A DNA stretch of 64,000 nt. It comes from Schistocephalus solidus. Its lineage: Eukaryota; Platyhelminthes; Cestoda; Diphyllobothriidea; Diphyllobothriidae. The notes under the pieces are model-generated. The model made no database searches, had not been told where the DNA came from, and was given only the letters and a program-made list of their open reading frames with translations. Below are positions 1 to 13,681 of the stretch, piece after piece. Each line of letters begins with the position of its first letter. Within the stretch, counting starts at the first letter, position 1. Where the stretch lies: assembly GCA_017591395.1 (NCBI GenBank), contig WEDG01000214.1:62001-126000 (forward strand), in the 5' to 3' direction. A program made the translations under genes and the position numbers.

Positions 1-3000
1 AACCCAGCACTTCGGTCGTTGACGTGCTAACGGCAAAATTCTTCCTCAAGATGAAGAATTGCATCGCATATTCGAATACAATTAGCGAACTTGAAAATAT
101 CCCAATGAGCTAGTGCTGTTTTCTGCTAGTAGCGCATTTGAGTGTGATCTTTTTGGCAACTCTTAGATATGCGAGGCACAGACCCTTGTGTGGCGGGAAT
201 CAGAGGGGTTTTAAATCCCCGGCACCACTGCGCGCAATTTTAATCGCAGTCGGTCCCAGTTTAATAAACAGGGCGGACCTCAAATTGACGTTATAGACTC
301 CTGAGATCCAAGTAGACAAGCGGTTGCCTGGTGCTCAAGAGATTATCACATTCAACACTAAACCGTTTGCATGGTAATACCTTTTAATTTTTCTGCCTCT
401 TTTGTAAATAATTGCGTACTTTTGGGCCACTAACTGCCTGGTGGCAGCTTAGGAAGATTACCTGGTTATTCTGCTGTAGTTGATGGATTTCAGCTCAAAT
501 ATTCATATCAAGTTTCGAACCAGCTTGCAAAGCTCCCAAAGGATTTTCTTCATGTTGGCAAATTAATTACCTCAAAAAAGAAAATAGGGGGAAATTGGTA
601 GCATGTTAATCCAGTTCAGGACTTCGTGCGGGTGGTGAGTTTCGATGACACTGGCTTGGCTATTACAACAACTACATGCATTAAAAAATGTGCGGTTGGT
701 GGAAGCTCGGATCGTGAACCCTCTCAGGAATCCTATTACTGGAGTAGGATAACGTCTGTCTATCTCCAACTTCTCTGCCGTATTGATGCAACTAACAGAG
801 GTCCTAGAGGCCTCGTCAGTCGAAACAAGCTGATAAAACTGTAGGCAACTCTGCCAGCCTACAAGGTCCCAGCAGGCGCCACCATGAGAATCGAATCCCA
901 CTGATTGACGATGCAAGGAAAGCTTTTTATTTATTACACCCCGATTTGTAGGGACATACAGTAGATTTGCTATCTCATAAAATTTTAACCAAAATTCTGC
1001 AATGTGCTTTCTACTTGAAAAACCTACTTAAATATTGTTTAAGTACTAATTTTATACAGCCTAATCACGTAATCTGTCAGTCACATCAGAATATTGACTT
1101 TTGAACGTGCTTCATTCCAGCTGCCTGCAAAAAACTACTCTTCAAAAATGATTTCGATGCCCTTATAAATTAAATATAGTTCATAAAAAGCATGCTCTAA
1201 AATATTCTTCTTTCTACCTATTTAGTAAAAAATAACGTTTGCTTCAAATCTTATACTTGAAGGAAGTATATCTTACGGTTTTAAAAATTGTCTTATTCTG
1301 AGATTTTCCAGACTGCGAACTGTGTATTCATAAAGCACTTCATGTGACCATGTATTTATAATGCTTATATAATATTTAGCATGGTCCAATGGCAATGAAA
1401 AAAATGCATGAGTACTATCTGACGTCTTCCTCATAATTTAGAGAAAATTTTAATTTTTCTTACACAAAAGTATACACCTTGTAGTGTGAAAACCCTAACT
1501 GTAAGTATAACGACAGGTTGAGTGCCAGGTTATCCTGCAAGTTCAAAAGTTTTTAAAACCGATAGATACCCTTTCTTTGAGTGAACAAAGTGAAGAAGAC
1601 GTTATTTTCTATCAAATGAGTGCATAAAGAATATTGTCATCTATAATTTATATAAAATACCATTTCATCCATAAAGGCTTCAAAAATCAACACGAAAATT
1701 CTCATTTCTTATGTAGGCATTTTTACAGATTTCAGTGTTCCTACGCTGCCCACAACAAGCTCGTTCAAACGCCTGAAATATTTTAGACTTAGCCTGCATG
1801 CTATTACAACTATACTTAAGTCTGCTTTTAAATTTAAAAAGCAAAGCAGAATTTAAGTTAACATTCATCATCTGTCGATTTCGAAAATTTATAAGAAAAG
1901 TTAATTCACTAAAATTTCCATCCCATTTCATGTGAACACAGGCTTGAACAGTTAGCATTCCCTTTATAAGGCAATGAATTTATTCGCAAATACACTGAAA
2001 AAAAATTAAGCGAATCTCACTTGCGATTTCCTTACTGGTGGTTTCGGGCTTATGAAAGTCACAGCTCAATATATCTTCGTCAAAAAATTTAGAGTGGAGA
2101 TTGAAATCTAAGGTTTCACACCAAGAGATACTTAAACAGTAAAAATACAGTATCCTGGCAACCTTCATAAATTTCAGTCAACTGCTCGCGTTTTTGGTGT
2201 TCAAGTTGTCTTAAATAAACACGCGGTCCAGTATTAGAAGACAGGGCTGACGCACGACTGGGCATTTTTTACAATTTCTGGTGTATTTATTCCATTTAGG
2301 TTCGTGTTCTAGCTTAAGAGGCCACTGGTCGCTTTCGAGATTTAGAATTTATCTATGCAATCGCGTGCATTTCCCAGACGAGGTAAGTGTAACCTTAAGT
2401 TTCTAGCTTCACGGTCAACACCGACTAATGTGCCGGAATCTAACAAGACACCAAAATAGGAACTAAATACGTGGTCTTATGATAATAAAGGAATTCCATT
2501 TGGGCACAGGTTACACTTGGCTAGACCTGGTACACACTCTGGTTCGTGCCGAATGGCGTCAAAGGGGCTCTAAACACGTGAATATCTCCAGCTTCGGATG
2601 CCTTTGTATTACTTCCTTCCCACATATTGAAAAGGAAGATTATATGCAGCAACTGAGTGTCTATTGAACATTCTGGAACTCCACCGGGTCAACTAATCCT
2701 CAATCCATGACCAATGTTTTATGAAACTCCAACAAAAATCCTAGTTTCAATTTTTTTATATAATCCTTTCTACGGTGGAACGGAACTCTTGTCTGTGGTG
2801 AACGACGAATGGATAAAAGCTCCATTCTCTGACTGAATCATCCGTGGATGGTTAGACCTAGATGGAACGGAACAACGGTCTTCAGCGTCGGTTGGCAGTG
2901 AAACATTTATTGAACGCACACGCTCAAACGTTTGATTTTCTACTTCTCTTTGATTATCCAAAACGTTATTTAAGCAGCTGACTGTATCTATCCATTTAAA

Positions 3001-6000
3001 CTAGTTTTAAAAGGCAGTTGAAAACCTGCTATGGGCCATTTTTATTCAAAAGGAACGTAAAAACGATCGGAGGATGCTTTTTGAACCTGCAAATTTTGGC
3101 CTTGTGCACCAATAGGTAGCAAAACTTAACTGCTTACCAATGCACTATATCCATTAACTGCCATCAAGAATCAGTTCCTCAGTTAGCTGGATATTAAACG
3201 TCTAAGGACGTGGATAGTCGAGGTTTGAACTCGCGGTCCAAGACTTGTCCGCTAATTTTGGGAATATTGATGGTCACATCGAAGTGACGATCACCGACAG
3301 TATGAAATCCTGAGGAGTCCACGTTTGCCCTGGAACGTAAAATGACATACATTGATGATACTTGTGGTACGCTAGTCAACAACAAACAATGCCCATCTTT
3401 GGACTTTGGCATCATTCGTACACCCTTCGCGGCAAAAAATTAATTAGCCAAAGTTCTATATAAGAATGTCATTTGTTTTGCGTATTCGCGCCAGCGAAGC
3501 CATTACGTAGAGGGCGAGATTTAGGTCACATCCACCCTTTCCTACTTAACCATTTCTTGTTATCTAAAACGGTCAAACTTCCCATTTTTACTCCGACAAA
3601 CCTTTGGGAAAAGGTAAAGGATGCAGACACACATCAGTGAAACATATAATTGAAGCGGTTTTTTAAAGAGGTAAGTTATTGAGGTAAGCTTTTAAGGGAC
3701 CTTATGCATATTACTTGACGACCTTTGTTGGAGACTTTCTGCTTTCTCGGCAACGAGTCTTCCGGTTTGAGTGAGTCTATACATATGACCCAACTGGTCA
3801 TTCGGATTAGAAATAATGTTCAAAACTCCTTAATTCAGTAAATCTTTTTAAGCGTTTAGATAAACAAATGGAATGGAATCTAACTTTATGGTTAATTGAC
3901 TAAAAACGATGAAACTAATTCGCTGGAATTTTAAGAACAATCTGTAATCAAATCGTAATCCACTACCAGAAAAATTTTAAAGAAATCTGAAGAAATGAAA
4001 GGTCTTTTAATATACACAAATCGGTATGCTGACAATTTTCCCAACTAGTCCATCTACAGTTATTTACATTTAGTTGCAGTTATAGCGATTTGTCCCGTTT
4101 TCGGTACTTACCGTTTTTTAAAAAGTTGGTATCTCTGAATAAAATAATGTTTTTTCATCTTTCCTTTACGTTTTAAATTCGCTAAAGGCAGTTCATTATT
4201 ATGTAAAAGCATTGGTACAATCGTGCGTGCCTGTTTGCAAGTGATTAGCAATCTTTCGTAACTTTTGTCTCTTTGCATCAGATGGGTCACATACTGTATG
4301 TCCGAAAACACAAAATGCAGAAAACTTGTTTAAGAGCCCTAGCTTGATTCATTAAGGGGTATTGTTGGCCTTAGTATGGACTTCAAACATATTTATTTGA
4401 GTTCTATATTTGCAAACGAGATGTGATGATGTCTATAAGTATAAAGATTCTACATTTTGGAAGGTATTTGGTACTTCAACTGCACCACCAAATACTTGTA
4501 TTAACATAAGCAACTGTTTGTTATATGAGTTGATTTAAAATTCACTCATGGCATTAAGCACGACCCAACTACAGTTAATCCCTGGTTAAGAAACCACAGA
4601 CTTTGGGTACTGCTTTAATTACTTATCTGTTTTTACTTGGTATCTCAAATAAAATGACGCGCCCACTTCTAACATGACCAATTTTCGGAAGTTGCCCCGA
4701 AAGATGGCCCAGCCACTGGTAGATGCAGGAATTTTTTGAATAGAGCTCAACACTGCCACTTAAATATGCTCGGACAAAAAAGTATAAATATTTAATAGAA
4801 AAAGGATCCCGTGATGCTAGCAGGGTTTTTAGTTGCCACTGGTATGGGTTAACCTACTTTTCAAAAATGATATGACCGGGACTGCTGGTGGGTTCGATGA
4901 CGATTTATTAGTTATGTTTACAGAAGCATGTTTGCGTTTCATGGTTAAGCTGATATGCTCACATACATGATTATTGATGCCTAGTCTTCCACAGGTCTAA
5001 AAAATAAATCATCGAAGGTAATATGTTAAGATACGTCGCTTGTGGAGGAACCTGGTGCGTTCCTTCAGGGTTTTTCTACGACACCCATTGGCAAAGTCTT
5101 GCAGTCATGATTCTCTTTAGCTTTTTCAGGAATATTTCTCAATCACCAGTCCGTCATTATTAGGCAGTCCTCTTTGAGAAACCTAGAGCCCAATTTCAAG
5201 GAGAAAAAGGAAATTGGTATGTTTAACCCACAATTGGAGCGAACAGGTGCGCATTTGTCCAACTTCACGGTAAAGGTATTTCACAAAAATTCCATTTCTC
5301 GCACATAAATTAGTTTGAATAGTTACATTCTATGCATTATTATAACGAAACAATATTTAGTCATTTCAAAATTAATATAAATGTAGTTTAAAAACCCCGG
5401 AGCTCAAGCGGATAAAGGGGTTTATAAATTGAATTATCCTAATACGCCATAGCTACCAGTCCTCTTTTTTCAAAATAGTCCACTATCTAGTTTAGCAAAC
5501 ATACGTAGGCAGAATATTCACAGATACATTATGCAAGATCGAAGATTTAGTGCACTTTTGGTCAACTGAATAAATAATACCCACGGAAAAGTTAATAGAC
5601 ACGCACCGTCTATTTTTTTTTGTATGTGTTCGATTATATACCACGGCAGGGGTGGGTAAACATTTCATTGTCTTTTATTTCTTCGATGTGTTTCTTGGGC
5701 TTTCTATCTGATGAAAGGGAGTATAATTTTTTTAATGCTTGGTAGTAACTACTGTTATTATTTAAAAGGTTGATTTAAATTGTTTTCAAGTTTTCTGTAA
5801 CGTGCATTTTATCGGAAGCAAAATCACAATTTAAGATCCTCCCATAAGGAGACTCTTATAGCATATTGCAATATATAAGAAATTTGCGTATATTTTTACG
5901 GCATTAAGAAACCTTGGAGTAGTGGGCAACATGAACAATCATGCAACAACTAATTACTACTACAGGAACTAACGTTCAAACATTTAAAACCTTCCCGCTT

Positions 6001-7590
6001 TCATTAAGTTGACAAATTTTATTCGAAAACAAATGAAGTCGATTATTTTTCACAGGATTTCTGCAAAAGATGAGGACAGGTGCACCATTATCGAATATGC
6101 ATGAAAAAAAACAACGTATTATGTAACTTATTTGCTTTTTCAAAAGTCTTTTCTGAAAATCCTGTTAAAGGATTTAAAGTACGGTTTCCTGGGTATCGGT
6201 ACATGTTGTATGCTAAGAGCCCAATACAGTCACCTCCAGATTGGCGTCACTGGTGTCTGAATGTCCACTGCCCCCTATAAGTGTAGCAGGTTTTGTTGCC
6301 GCTTTCATCTTCGGCAAGATTTCGAAAGCTCAGATGAATAAAGCCGTCAGTCCGGCGAGCTAAGAGCCTTCCTATTCGTTGCTGCAACCATCAATCTTCG
6401 GTACCTAACTGGTATCCCTTAAAAAGCAGTTATACACTTGGTAACTGATAAAATGGCCACTTGTCAAACAATTCTCAACCTTCGGATTTCTGTTTATTTA
6501 ACGAGGTTTTTGACATGCTGCATAACATGTATTACTTAGGAAAAGAGGCTTGACAAATTTCACAATAAATGCGGATTTTGACTTTGTGCAAATTAAATTA
6601 TGGTTCTACAGCCAACTAATATTCATTGGGTGGTTTTAAAAAGTGATAAATAACATATTCTGATACAATTCTAAAACGTGCTCTTACGTTTGCGAACCAT
6701 GACTATAATGTTTGATTTAAAAGTGCAGAACACTTTGCTATAACATCTACTGGATGACGTAGTAAGTCCCATTACAGATTTGCTCTATGCAACGACTAAC
6801 ACGGTCTTGATGCTTTGTCTATAAATGCTTCACCAGTGAAACCACTGTGGTGTTGTCAAAATCTGTGCCACGTACCATAAGAAACAAAGTTTGGGTTGCG
6901 ATTTAAAAACCCCGAATGTGCGTATGACAGTAATGTAAAAGATAAACGTCGTCATTTTGTTACCTATAAATTACGAAAAGGAGCATATCCAGTGAATCTG
7001 GGTTAAGCTGCCGATTTTTGTGCATTTCCATAATTATTCAATGTGCCAACCCATGCATTGAATAAGCTTGTATTTTTTCAGGTTTGATTTTATATTTGAA
7101 TTGTATCCTTTCAAATTGACAATGAAACCGTGTTTTTTATTCTGGATTTTAATGTATGCAGAAAAGAAAACGTTTTTTTAGTAATTTAAATAAGCATATT
7201 TCCTTCCTTGTGCCACTGGGGGAGTAGTGAAATGTCTTCAAGAATTAAAACATTTGTTCCGAATTTTGAACTTTAAGAAAGCATCGGTTCAATGTTTGGT
7301 ACTCCGCATGTTCCTCGGGTTCATCTGCTGTTGGGTTATGGAGTATCTTTCCTTCTTTCCCCCATAAGGAAGTATTTGTTTTCGTACGTGACCTGTTTTA
7401 CGAAACAAGAAAGGCACCTCTTTACTTGGGAAATCCACGCACTTACGTTATGCATACAACTGCCGCAAAAGCTCATTTATTGGGTGCCAGAATTAGGCCT
7501 GTTTGTGCGTGCCGAATGCTTCCAGGGCTAGCATGACAGTAGGGCCTTGCTGTCGGTGGCCGGCATACATTAAATGCTGAACACCGTAAA
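1..7590. other. Gene-poor AT-rich stretch
   Basis: No recognisable coding domain is seen on either strand. Open frames are short, except a 114-codon minus-strand frame at 572-916 that resembles no family I know. A diverged AT-rich repeat lies at about 1220-1640 (listed separately). Frequent stops and A/T runs fit intergenic or intronic DNA. I see nothing else to annotate. Confidence 0.6.
1220..1640 (+). repeat. Diverged AT-rich interspersed repeat, copy 1
   Basis: This block aligns by eye in the same orientation with 52940-53370. Shared landmarks, in order, are a GAGATTTT...GACTG segment, a TTTATAATGC/TTTAATAATGC segment, a GAAAACCCTAA segment, an A/T-rich TTTTTAAAACC segment and an AGACGT...CAAATGAG segment, with similar spacing in both copies. 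Identity looks moderate, so the copies are old. No coding capacity or terminal structure is visible and the family is unknown to me. Confidence 0.55.
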
Positions 7591-7597
7591 ACATATG

Positions 7598-7796
7598 GCA
7601 GAGAGCCCTCGCCGATTACGTTTCGGAGCCCACTAATCGCGTTGGCCCTAGGAACTCAATCTAGAGCCCCGCGGGCAGTCACATAGCGACTACTAATATA
7701 TGTACCGAACGATTACAAACGAAAGGCAAGAGGAACGGAAATAGCCATTTCTGGCTTCTTAACCGTCAACAGCCAGACACACCAACCCCGAGGTAA
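7598..7796 (-). repeat. tRNA-derived SINE, copy A (headless)
   Basis: The segment aligns with the body of the SINE at 33797-34062 in the same orientation, sharing the CCATTTCTGGCT, AACCGTCA and CAACCCC landmarks. The tRNA-like head is missing, because homology stops after about 7794. The region equivalent to the hammerhead-like motif of copy C lies at 7731-7778. Its core reads CTGTTGA instead of CTGATGA and stem I is eroded, so this copy should be ribozyme-dead. Confidence 0.6.
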
Positions 7797-7867
7797 GAGC
7801 ATTATACTTCTAACAAGGAAAACTCGACTTTGACTCTCGAAAGGTGCAAACCTCGGGATTGGGTATG

Positions 7868-7950
7868 GCTGGCTGGCTGCTGCTGCTGCTGATTGTGATG
7901 ATGATTGATGATGATGCTGATGCTGATGATGATGATGATTATGATGATAG
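7868..7950. repeat. GCT/GAT trinucleotide microsatellite
   Basis: A compound run: GGCT repeats pass into TGC repeats and then GAT repeats with a few interruptions. On the minus strand one frame gives a run of isoleucine and histidine codons inside a longer open frame (7802-8140), which I attribute to the microsatellite, not to a gene. Confidence 0.9.
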
Positions 7951-7959
7951 CCAATAGGC

Positions 7960-10900
7960 CGAAACTTGCCATCCCATTCTCCCCTGTCTCTGTCGGTAGT
8001 CGTGCATCATAAAGCACGCTGGGTGCAAATCTGTCTGTGATCCATCGATTGAACTCTGTGTCCGCGGAAACAATTTCTGCATTTTCAACTTGAAAAGCAT
8101 TTAACATGGAAAAAACTGAAACAGCTTCCTTTTTAGTCAATGTCTAGTGTAAATGATTTTTTGTCACATTCTTGTGGTTTCGTTATATTTTACACGAGAG
8201 TAACATTCTTTTAATGTTGTCCAATCAATTTTGAGCCGCTTTTAAATTTAATTAGTTCTTCAACTCTCTGAGTACGTCTAAAACATATGTATGGATCCTT
8301 TGAATGGGGCGTATGAATCCTTTTTGCAGGAACATGAATATTTTTTTATCGCTTAGAAGTAAGGTGGGGTCAACCGGACATCCCAAATGGATTCAACAAA
8401 ACGCACACAGTGTAAAAATTGAAGACTTATTACAATCAGAACATGTGGGTTTTTTTAAAATACTGCAGTAGACCTAGGGAAAGTAAAATAATAATACACA
8501 CTGGTACCTCTTAAGCATAAAGAAATACGGTTTGGAAATATTATTTCTATGCCTCCCAATTAAAGATTTTATCTGTGGTCAAAGTTGCGTCTGAAAGAGA
8601 TAACATGAGTGATTTTAGCAATGCTTTTTGGAACATTGGCATCAGCCAAGTCTCACTGTGATTATGTATTTCAAGGGCAACCGAACCCAATGAAGGTGGA
8701 AGTAAACTGTTCAGAAGTAGTGAGAACGAGAAGGAAAGAATGAAAATTTTCAGGCATTTCCTCTAATTGTGCTTATGTCATTCGCTTCTAAGGTGTGATC
8801 GACTCATAGTTGCGTAGTTGATGCGCACGTAAGGTTTCCGCATCGGTCTTCGCCGTTTAGTTTTTAGTCATCCATAAAAATGTTATTGGTAGTATTCACT
8901 TGTCTTATCCCAGACTGAAGCCAGGTCGCATATTCCAGTCATTTAACGCTATTCAAGAGTTTTCCTTTCTATGCTTCATGGTAGAGGACGTCCCGCCATT
9001 CTACTTTATATGCAGATTTGATAATAAAATGAAGGACACATTATTTAGTTGTTTTATTTTTACATTCCTAAAGCCTGATTTTAGGGTCAGTCCGACCCCT
9101 TTCTCCGTTGAAAATTTTCGTGAGTCACGAAATCCTATCAAATTAATCAAAATAAAACTAAATTATCTACCGTGCTCATTCAACTGAACCACAGTTTTAT
9201 ATGGTGATATTTGAAGGACTGATTAAGTCAGTCTAATGGCTTCCTCAAAATCAAACTGCAATAATAAATTTAAATTTTGGAATTTAAAAATTGAATAAAT
9301 GCTGAAATGAATTTTTATCTTAGGCATCTCCAAGTAGCCGTTCAACCAGTAGGCGTAGTTGATTCATATTATTATTGCCAGCTCTTTTTGATGTCCTTAT
9401 GTCATGAGGCACGAAAGTTTTCCAAATTATTGTCCGTCCTATTTTCGAACACACTTTTAGATTGCACAGTAGCTCTTCTGAACAAAGAAATAAAAATTTT
9501 CTGTCCTGTAACATTAACCAAAGACATACCCCATTAATTTGAAATGATTTTTGACCTGGATTTAAGATTCATCGAGAGCCACTAAAGACGTAAACCGTGC
9601 AGGAGTATATGGTTGACAACCGTTTGAAATCAATGATGCTTTGGGCCAATTATAATTTTCAGTCCAACCAACATACATTGTGGTACGAATTTATACTGGT
9701 TAAGATAAAAAAGTGAGATTGTGGAACAGGCGGAAAAACTTCACGTTCTTATCCAAACCATAAGCCGATCTGATATTGGGGTGAAAGGGTCGCAGTTTTC
9801 GGTGCTGTAAGTAGGTTTATTCAGCATGCCAACCTCTTTGGAGAGAATGACAGAATAAGCAGGATTTAACCAGTTCTAGTGACACCATCATCGGGATGCG
9901 AAGGTCAAATTTAGCATCAGGAGAAATGAACGTGTAAAGAAGGCCTTCCAACATCAAGAATAGGTAAAGTACACAGAAAGGAAGAAAGCAAAACGGGTTC
10001 CATTTATATTGGGAGACAGAGTCATGTGACATGCATATTGATTGCTTTTACTGCGCACTTCTGATCTGGGCATTTTCCTATTAGCAAAAAACCATTTAGC
10101 GTTGTCTTTGGAGGTAATTTATATTGCATTACCGCGTCCTAGTGAGGTGATATCAGTGACCGAGCTCACAACATATGAACCGTTCAAAAGTACGCTCACG
10201 CCATTAGCTTATTTTATTGCACCAATAAAGCCTATTACCCGAACGCGCAATTTTAAATACCGGAAATTGGGAGCTATATACGAGCAAAAAATGAAAACCG
10301 AAGGCATTGGTTCAGTATTGCAGGCGAACTGATTCCAGTCCATGAGAACCAATCACGTTTTAGGAGAAAGTAGAAGAATATACCGTTCAATACGACACTC
10401 ATGATGTCTGTGACTGAAGCTGTAATTGCAACTGACCACATTGATAACCTAACCCCTCACCCGAAACCTATCTCTCAAACCTAAACTCTTACACTAAACC
10501 TTAAACCTAACCCTAGCAATAACCTGTACCCCTAACTCTTATCATAATCTGGACGCTAGCCATAATAGTAACATTTAAAGGAGTTTTAAGTGAGGGATGA
10601 ATGAAAGGGACGAGGGCATCTTAAGCCTACCCAAATGACAAAAGTAGGTATCTCTTACAATTAAAAACTAGGTTGGCCACAAAGCCAATTGTTACCAAAT
10701 CCTCATTCAAATACATTCCGCGTGGGCCCCACCTCATCCTTTTTGATAGAAATGTAGGTGTTACATCCTTGATATAATTCAAGAAGCCGCGAATTTACAA
10801 TCCAGAGTATAGTTACTTTTATAAATATTTAATTGGCTGACAACTGCCAAATTATTTTTCTCCTTGTCTTGCATATAATTTTGTTTCGTTGCTATGAGTC

Positions 10901-13470
10901 ATGAACCAAAACTGGCACTTCTGGAATCGCTATGTTTGTCCACATAACTTTTCATTAAAAATTGGCTAACTTCGTGTGAGGATCATATCATAGTTGATCA
11001 TGAGTCTTTATTATTTACTGGTCTTGAGATCGGCGTAGCTGAATTAAAAGTAGCAGCAGAGGAATTTGGTTTCCACAGGTGGAAATCGCCAAGGAAATCC
11101 GCTAATTGTACTTGATATTGGTATATTAATGTTAAAATATAAGATTTCATTACAAAACCGCATAGAAGTAGGAAGATTACTCAAAAATATTCCCGAATAT
11201 ATTGCAAGGAAAAATAGTGAGCAGCGATATTTAGATAGACATCGATTGGATACACCATAGTGACAGCGCAAGTACTAGCTAAAGCTAAGTGTACCTAGTA
11301 TGCACCTGTGCTTTATATATGGTGTATCAGGTAACCTCTATATATTCTATGGGCTGCCTGCTGGCAGGTTAATGAATAGTACGCGGTTATCCCTCTGTGC
11401 CTGATAGAAGTTGGCCAAAATATTCTCACCAAACTTCCGTCTACGCCTGCAACCTTCATATAGACTTATTTATTCAAAATTAGCGAGTAATTTGTGGGGA
11501 CATTAAAAATCAGCAATCAGTGACAGTTCCGAATATTTCATTTACCCCAGTTTTGGAAAAGTCAGTGGCTTTGGCATTAACCGAACTCACGATCGCAACG
11601 GCGAGGCTTGAGTACAGCTGATGGTCTAACCATCTAAGATATGATGGGCCGCGCTTCCCATATAGCATTAATAATTCCACTATAACTACCATGGGACTAT
11701 TCCCTGTATAGGTCATTCTATTTGCACACTCCAACAAGCGAAATGCCCCTTGAGAGTTGTTCTTCAAAGGTCGAGGGCAAAAAGGTACAACTTGCTTAAC
11801 ACCCCGAAAGCTGACCCCTTGTTTTTATCTACAGCGCATATGGGTTAGAAGGTGTTTACTAACAAAGGCGAATGTATTCCTCCGATTTTAACTACGGATT
11901 AAGCTGGAGTATTTTTAAGAAGGGTCCCCTTGTTGCTGGTGAAATTTGACTTTAGACCTGACCCTAAGTATCAACTACTTTCAATAAACGCCTTTATGCT
12001 CCATTACACGGAGTAACTGTCTGTACGTCATGGTTATCATGCTGAATTTCCGGTTCCTTATCAACACATCAACTTCCATTCAGGAAAAAAACTTTATTTA
12101 AAACGCAAATCAAGGAAACAATTTCTGCATCTGCTGATTCACGACCATATTTACACCCACAAAGTTTGATGTAGTCACTTTCAAGCAGGGCCTTACTACC
12201 GCTAGAAATAGAAACCAGGCACGCTTCCTTAAATAATGTTTCGGAATTATTGTAAAAATTTTTACAAACTGAAATATGAATACTACTTATGGAGTTATAT
12301 CCCGCATTATATCATTTGAGAGTGTTATTAGATTATTTTCTAATTGAGAGTGCCCAGAACATGCTTTTTGGTCTAATTTTGTAACCCTTGAACATGGCTG
12401 GTTCCCCGAATCTCGAAAATGTTTTAGGTGTGGCTTAGGTTGGCCAACGTTTTTGTCTGCATCATCTCTGCTACCGTCACTGCTTTACTTGGCGTTAATT
12501 TTGTATGTCGTAGAATTGTTCTTCAAACAGCGCTTTGCGTGGTACTGCTCATGAACCACTGAACAAATATCTTTCTTATTAAACATGTAAATAATCTGGT
12601 GCTTGAAAATATTTAATGCTTATTGTATGTTAATAAGTAAATTATGAACGTATGAATGTACTACTTATGTTTTTAAGTGACTACATTCACGTCTACTGAC
12701 GTCAGCAAAGCTTGTAAATAACCGTCATCAGTTTCTAGATTTTATTCGATATGTATGTTGATCCTGCAATTTCATTTGCGATTCTAGGATGAAAGTTGCC
12801 TATAATGGTTGAATTAAAACTAGTTCATCATTACAAAGCGTTTATTTACACTAATATATCAGACTTTGTTAATTTGATTACTTTCCTTCTTATCAAAAAG
12901 CAGCATCCCATTTGGCACATGCCCACTTCGCAAGGGAGGAACCAAATTGTGATTGCACTGGTCATGATTCGAGTGAATGTTTTCGTTCGTATTTCAATTG
13001 AACGTGTAGGCGGATTTATTGCTCATATCGTTCCTATTGCGGCGTCGTTGGACTTGGGTTTGAAATTTTCTCATCTCCGAACTTTTGATTTTTGGCCAAT
13101 AATCTTAACCCGAAGTTAGGACTCAACGAAATAAGTTGTCATTGGATCATATATTGTCCGTGTTTATCAGGATCAGCCTATAAGTATTTATAGACATTGT
13201 GATAGTCAGGCACACAACATTCGATATCGGAATCTTAAAAATTTCGCTAACTCAGCTTCATTTGGATCCTGCCTCCTACGCGAGGCTGCATCGTTCTTTG
13301 CTTTGTTTTAACATTCGATAGTGAATTCGGTTCGGAAAACCGCTTCTTATTGTGCTCAGTAAACTATTCGCTTGATAATTTAAGCTGCTCGTTAAAAATT
13401 AATGCATCCTCGTAGAGATCTTGCAGGCATGGGCAACGCAAATGTTCACGACCCGACCATGCGAGAAAAT
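7960..13470. other. Gene-poor stretch
   Basis: No domain-bearing frame on either strand. A degenerate telomere-like block at 10448-10550 is the only structured sequence I see. Small open frames overlapping on both strands (9307-9537, 11044-11271) show no family resemblance. Confidence 0.55.
10448..10550. repeat. Degenerate interstitial telomere-like repeat
   Basis: About 100 bp dominated by variants of CCTAAC and CCTAAA (CTAACCCC, AACCTAAAC, AAACCTAACCC, CCCCTAAC). This is the pattern expected of decayed (CCCTAA)n, the complement of the animal telomere repeat TTAGGG. It lies in ordinary AT-rich sequence and is not flanked by a chromosome end in this window. Confidence 0.6.
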
Positions 13471-13477
13471 CGTTCAC

Positions 13478-13550
13478 CGCTTCGTTTGGGATTCGAAACA
13501 CTAACCTCTTGAGTAGCGACCGATGCTCTTGACCGCTCGGCCACGCCCGG
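13478..13550 (-). other. tRNA-like sequence (pseudogene or SINE head)
   Basis: On the minus strand an A-box TGGCCGAGCGG, as in Leu/Ser tRNAs, is followed about 45 nt later by a B-box-like GTTTCGAATCCC. The T-loop has one extra base and the acceptor strands do not pair cleanly, so it is not a functional tRNA gene as read. It sits about 130 bp upstream of the LINE at 13682 but on the opposite strand. It may be a SINE head or a tRNA pseudogene. Confidence 0.5.
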
Positions 13551-13681
13551 GAAGCCAGCAGACAAAACGAAAAAGTACATACTCCAAAAATAATGATCTC
13601 TCCTACCTTTGTAAACAGTTTTCAATTTCATGTGACAAAAACTTACCAGAAATACTCAAGACATGCTCAGCAGACCGATAA

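Noticed and set aside
7802..8140. 112-codon minus-strand frame with Ile/His runs
   Set aside because: The runs are the translated GAT microsatellite and the rest is unrecognised.
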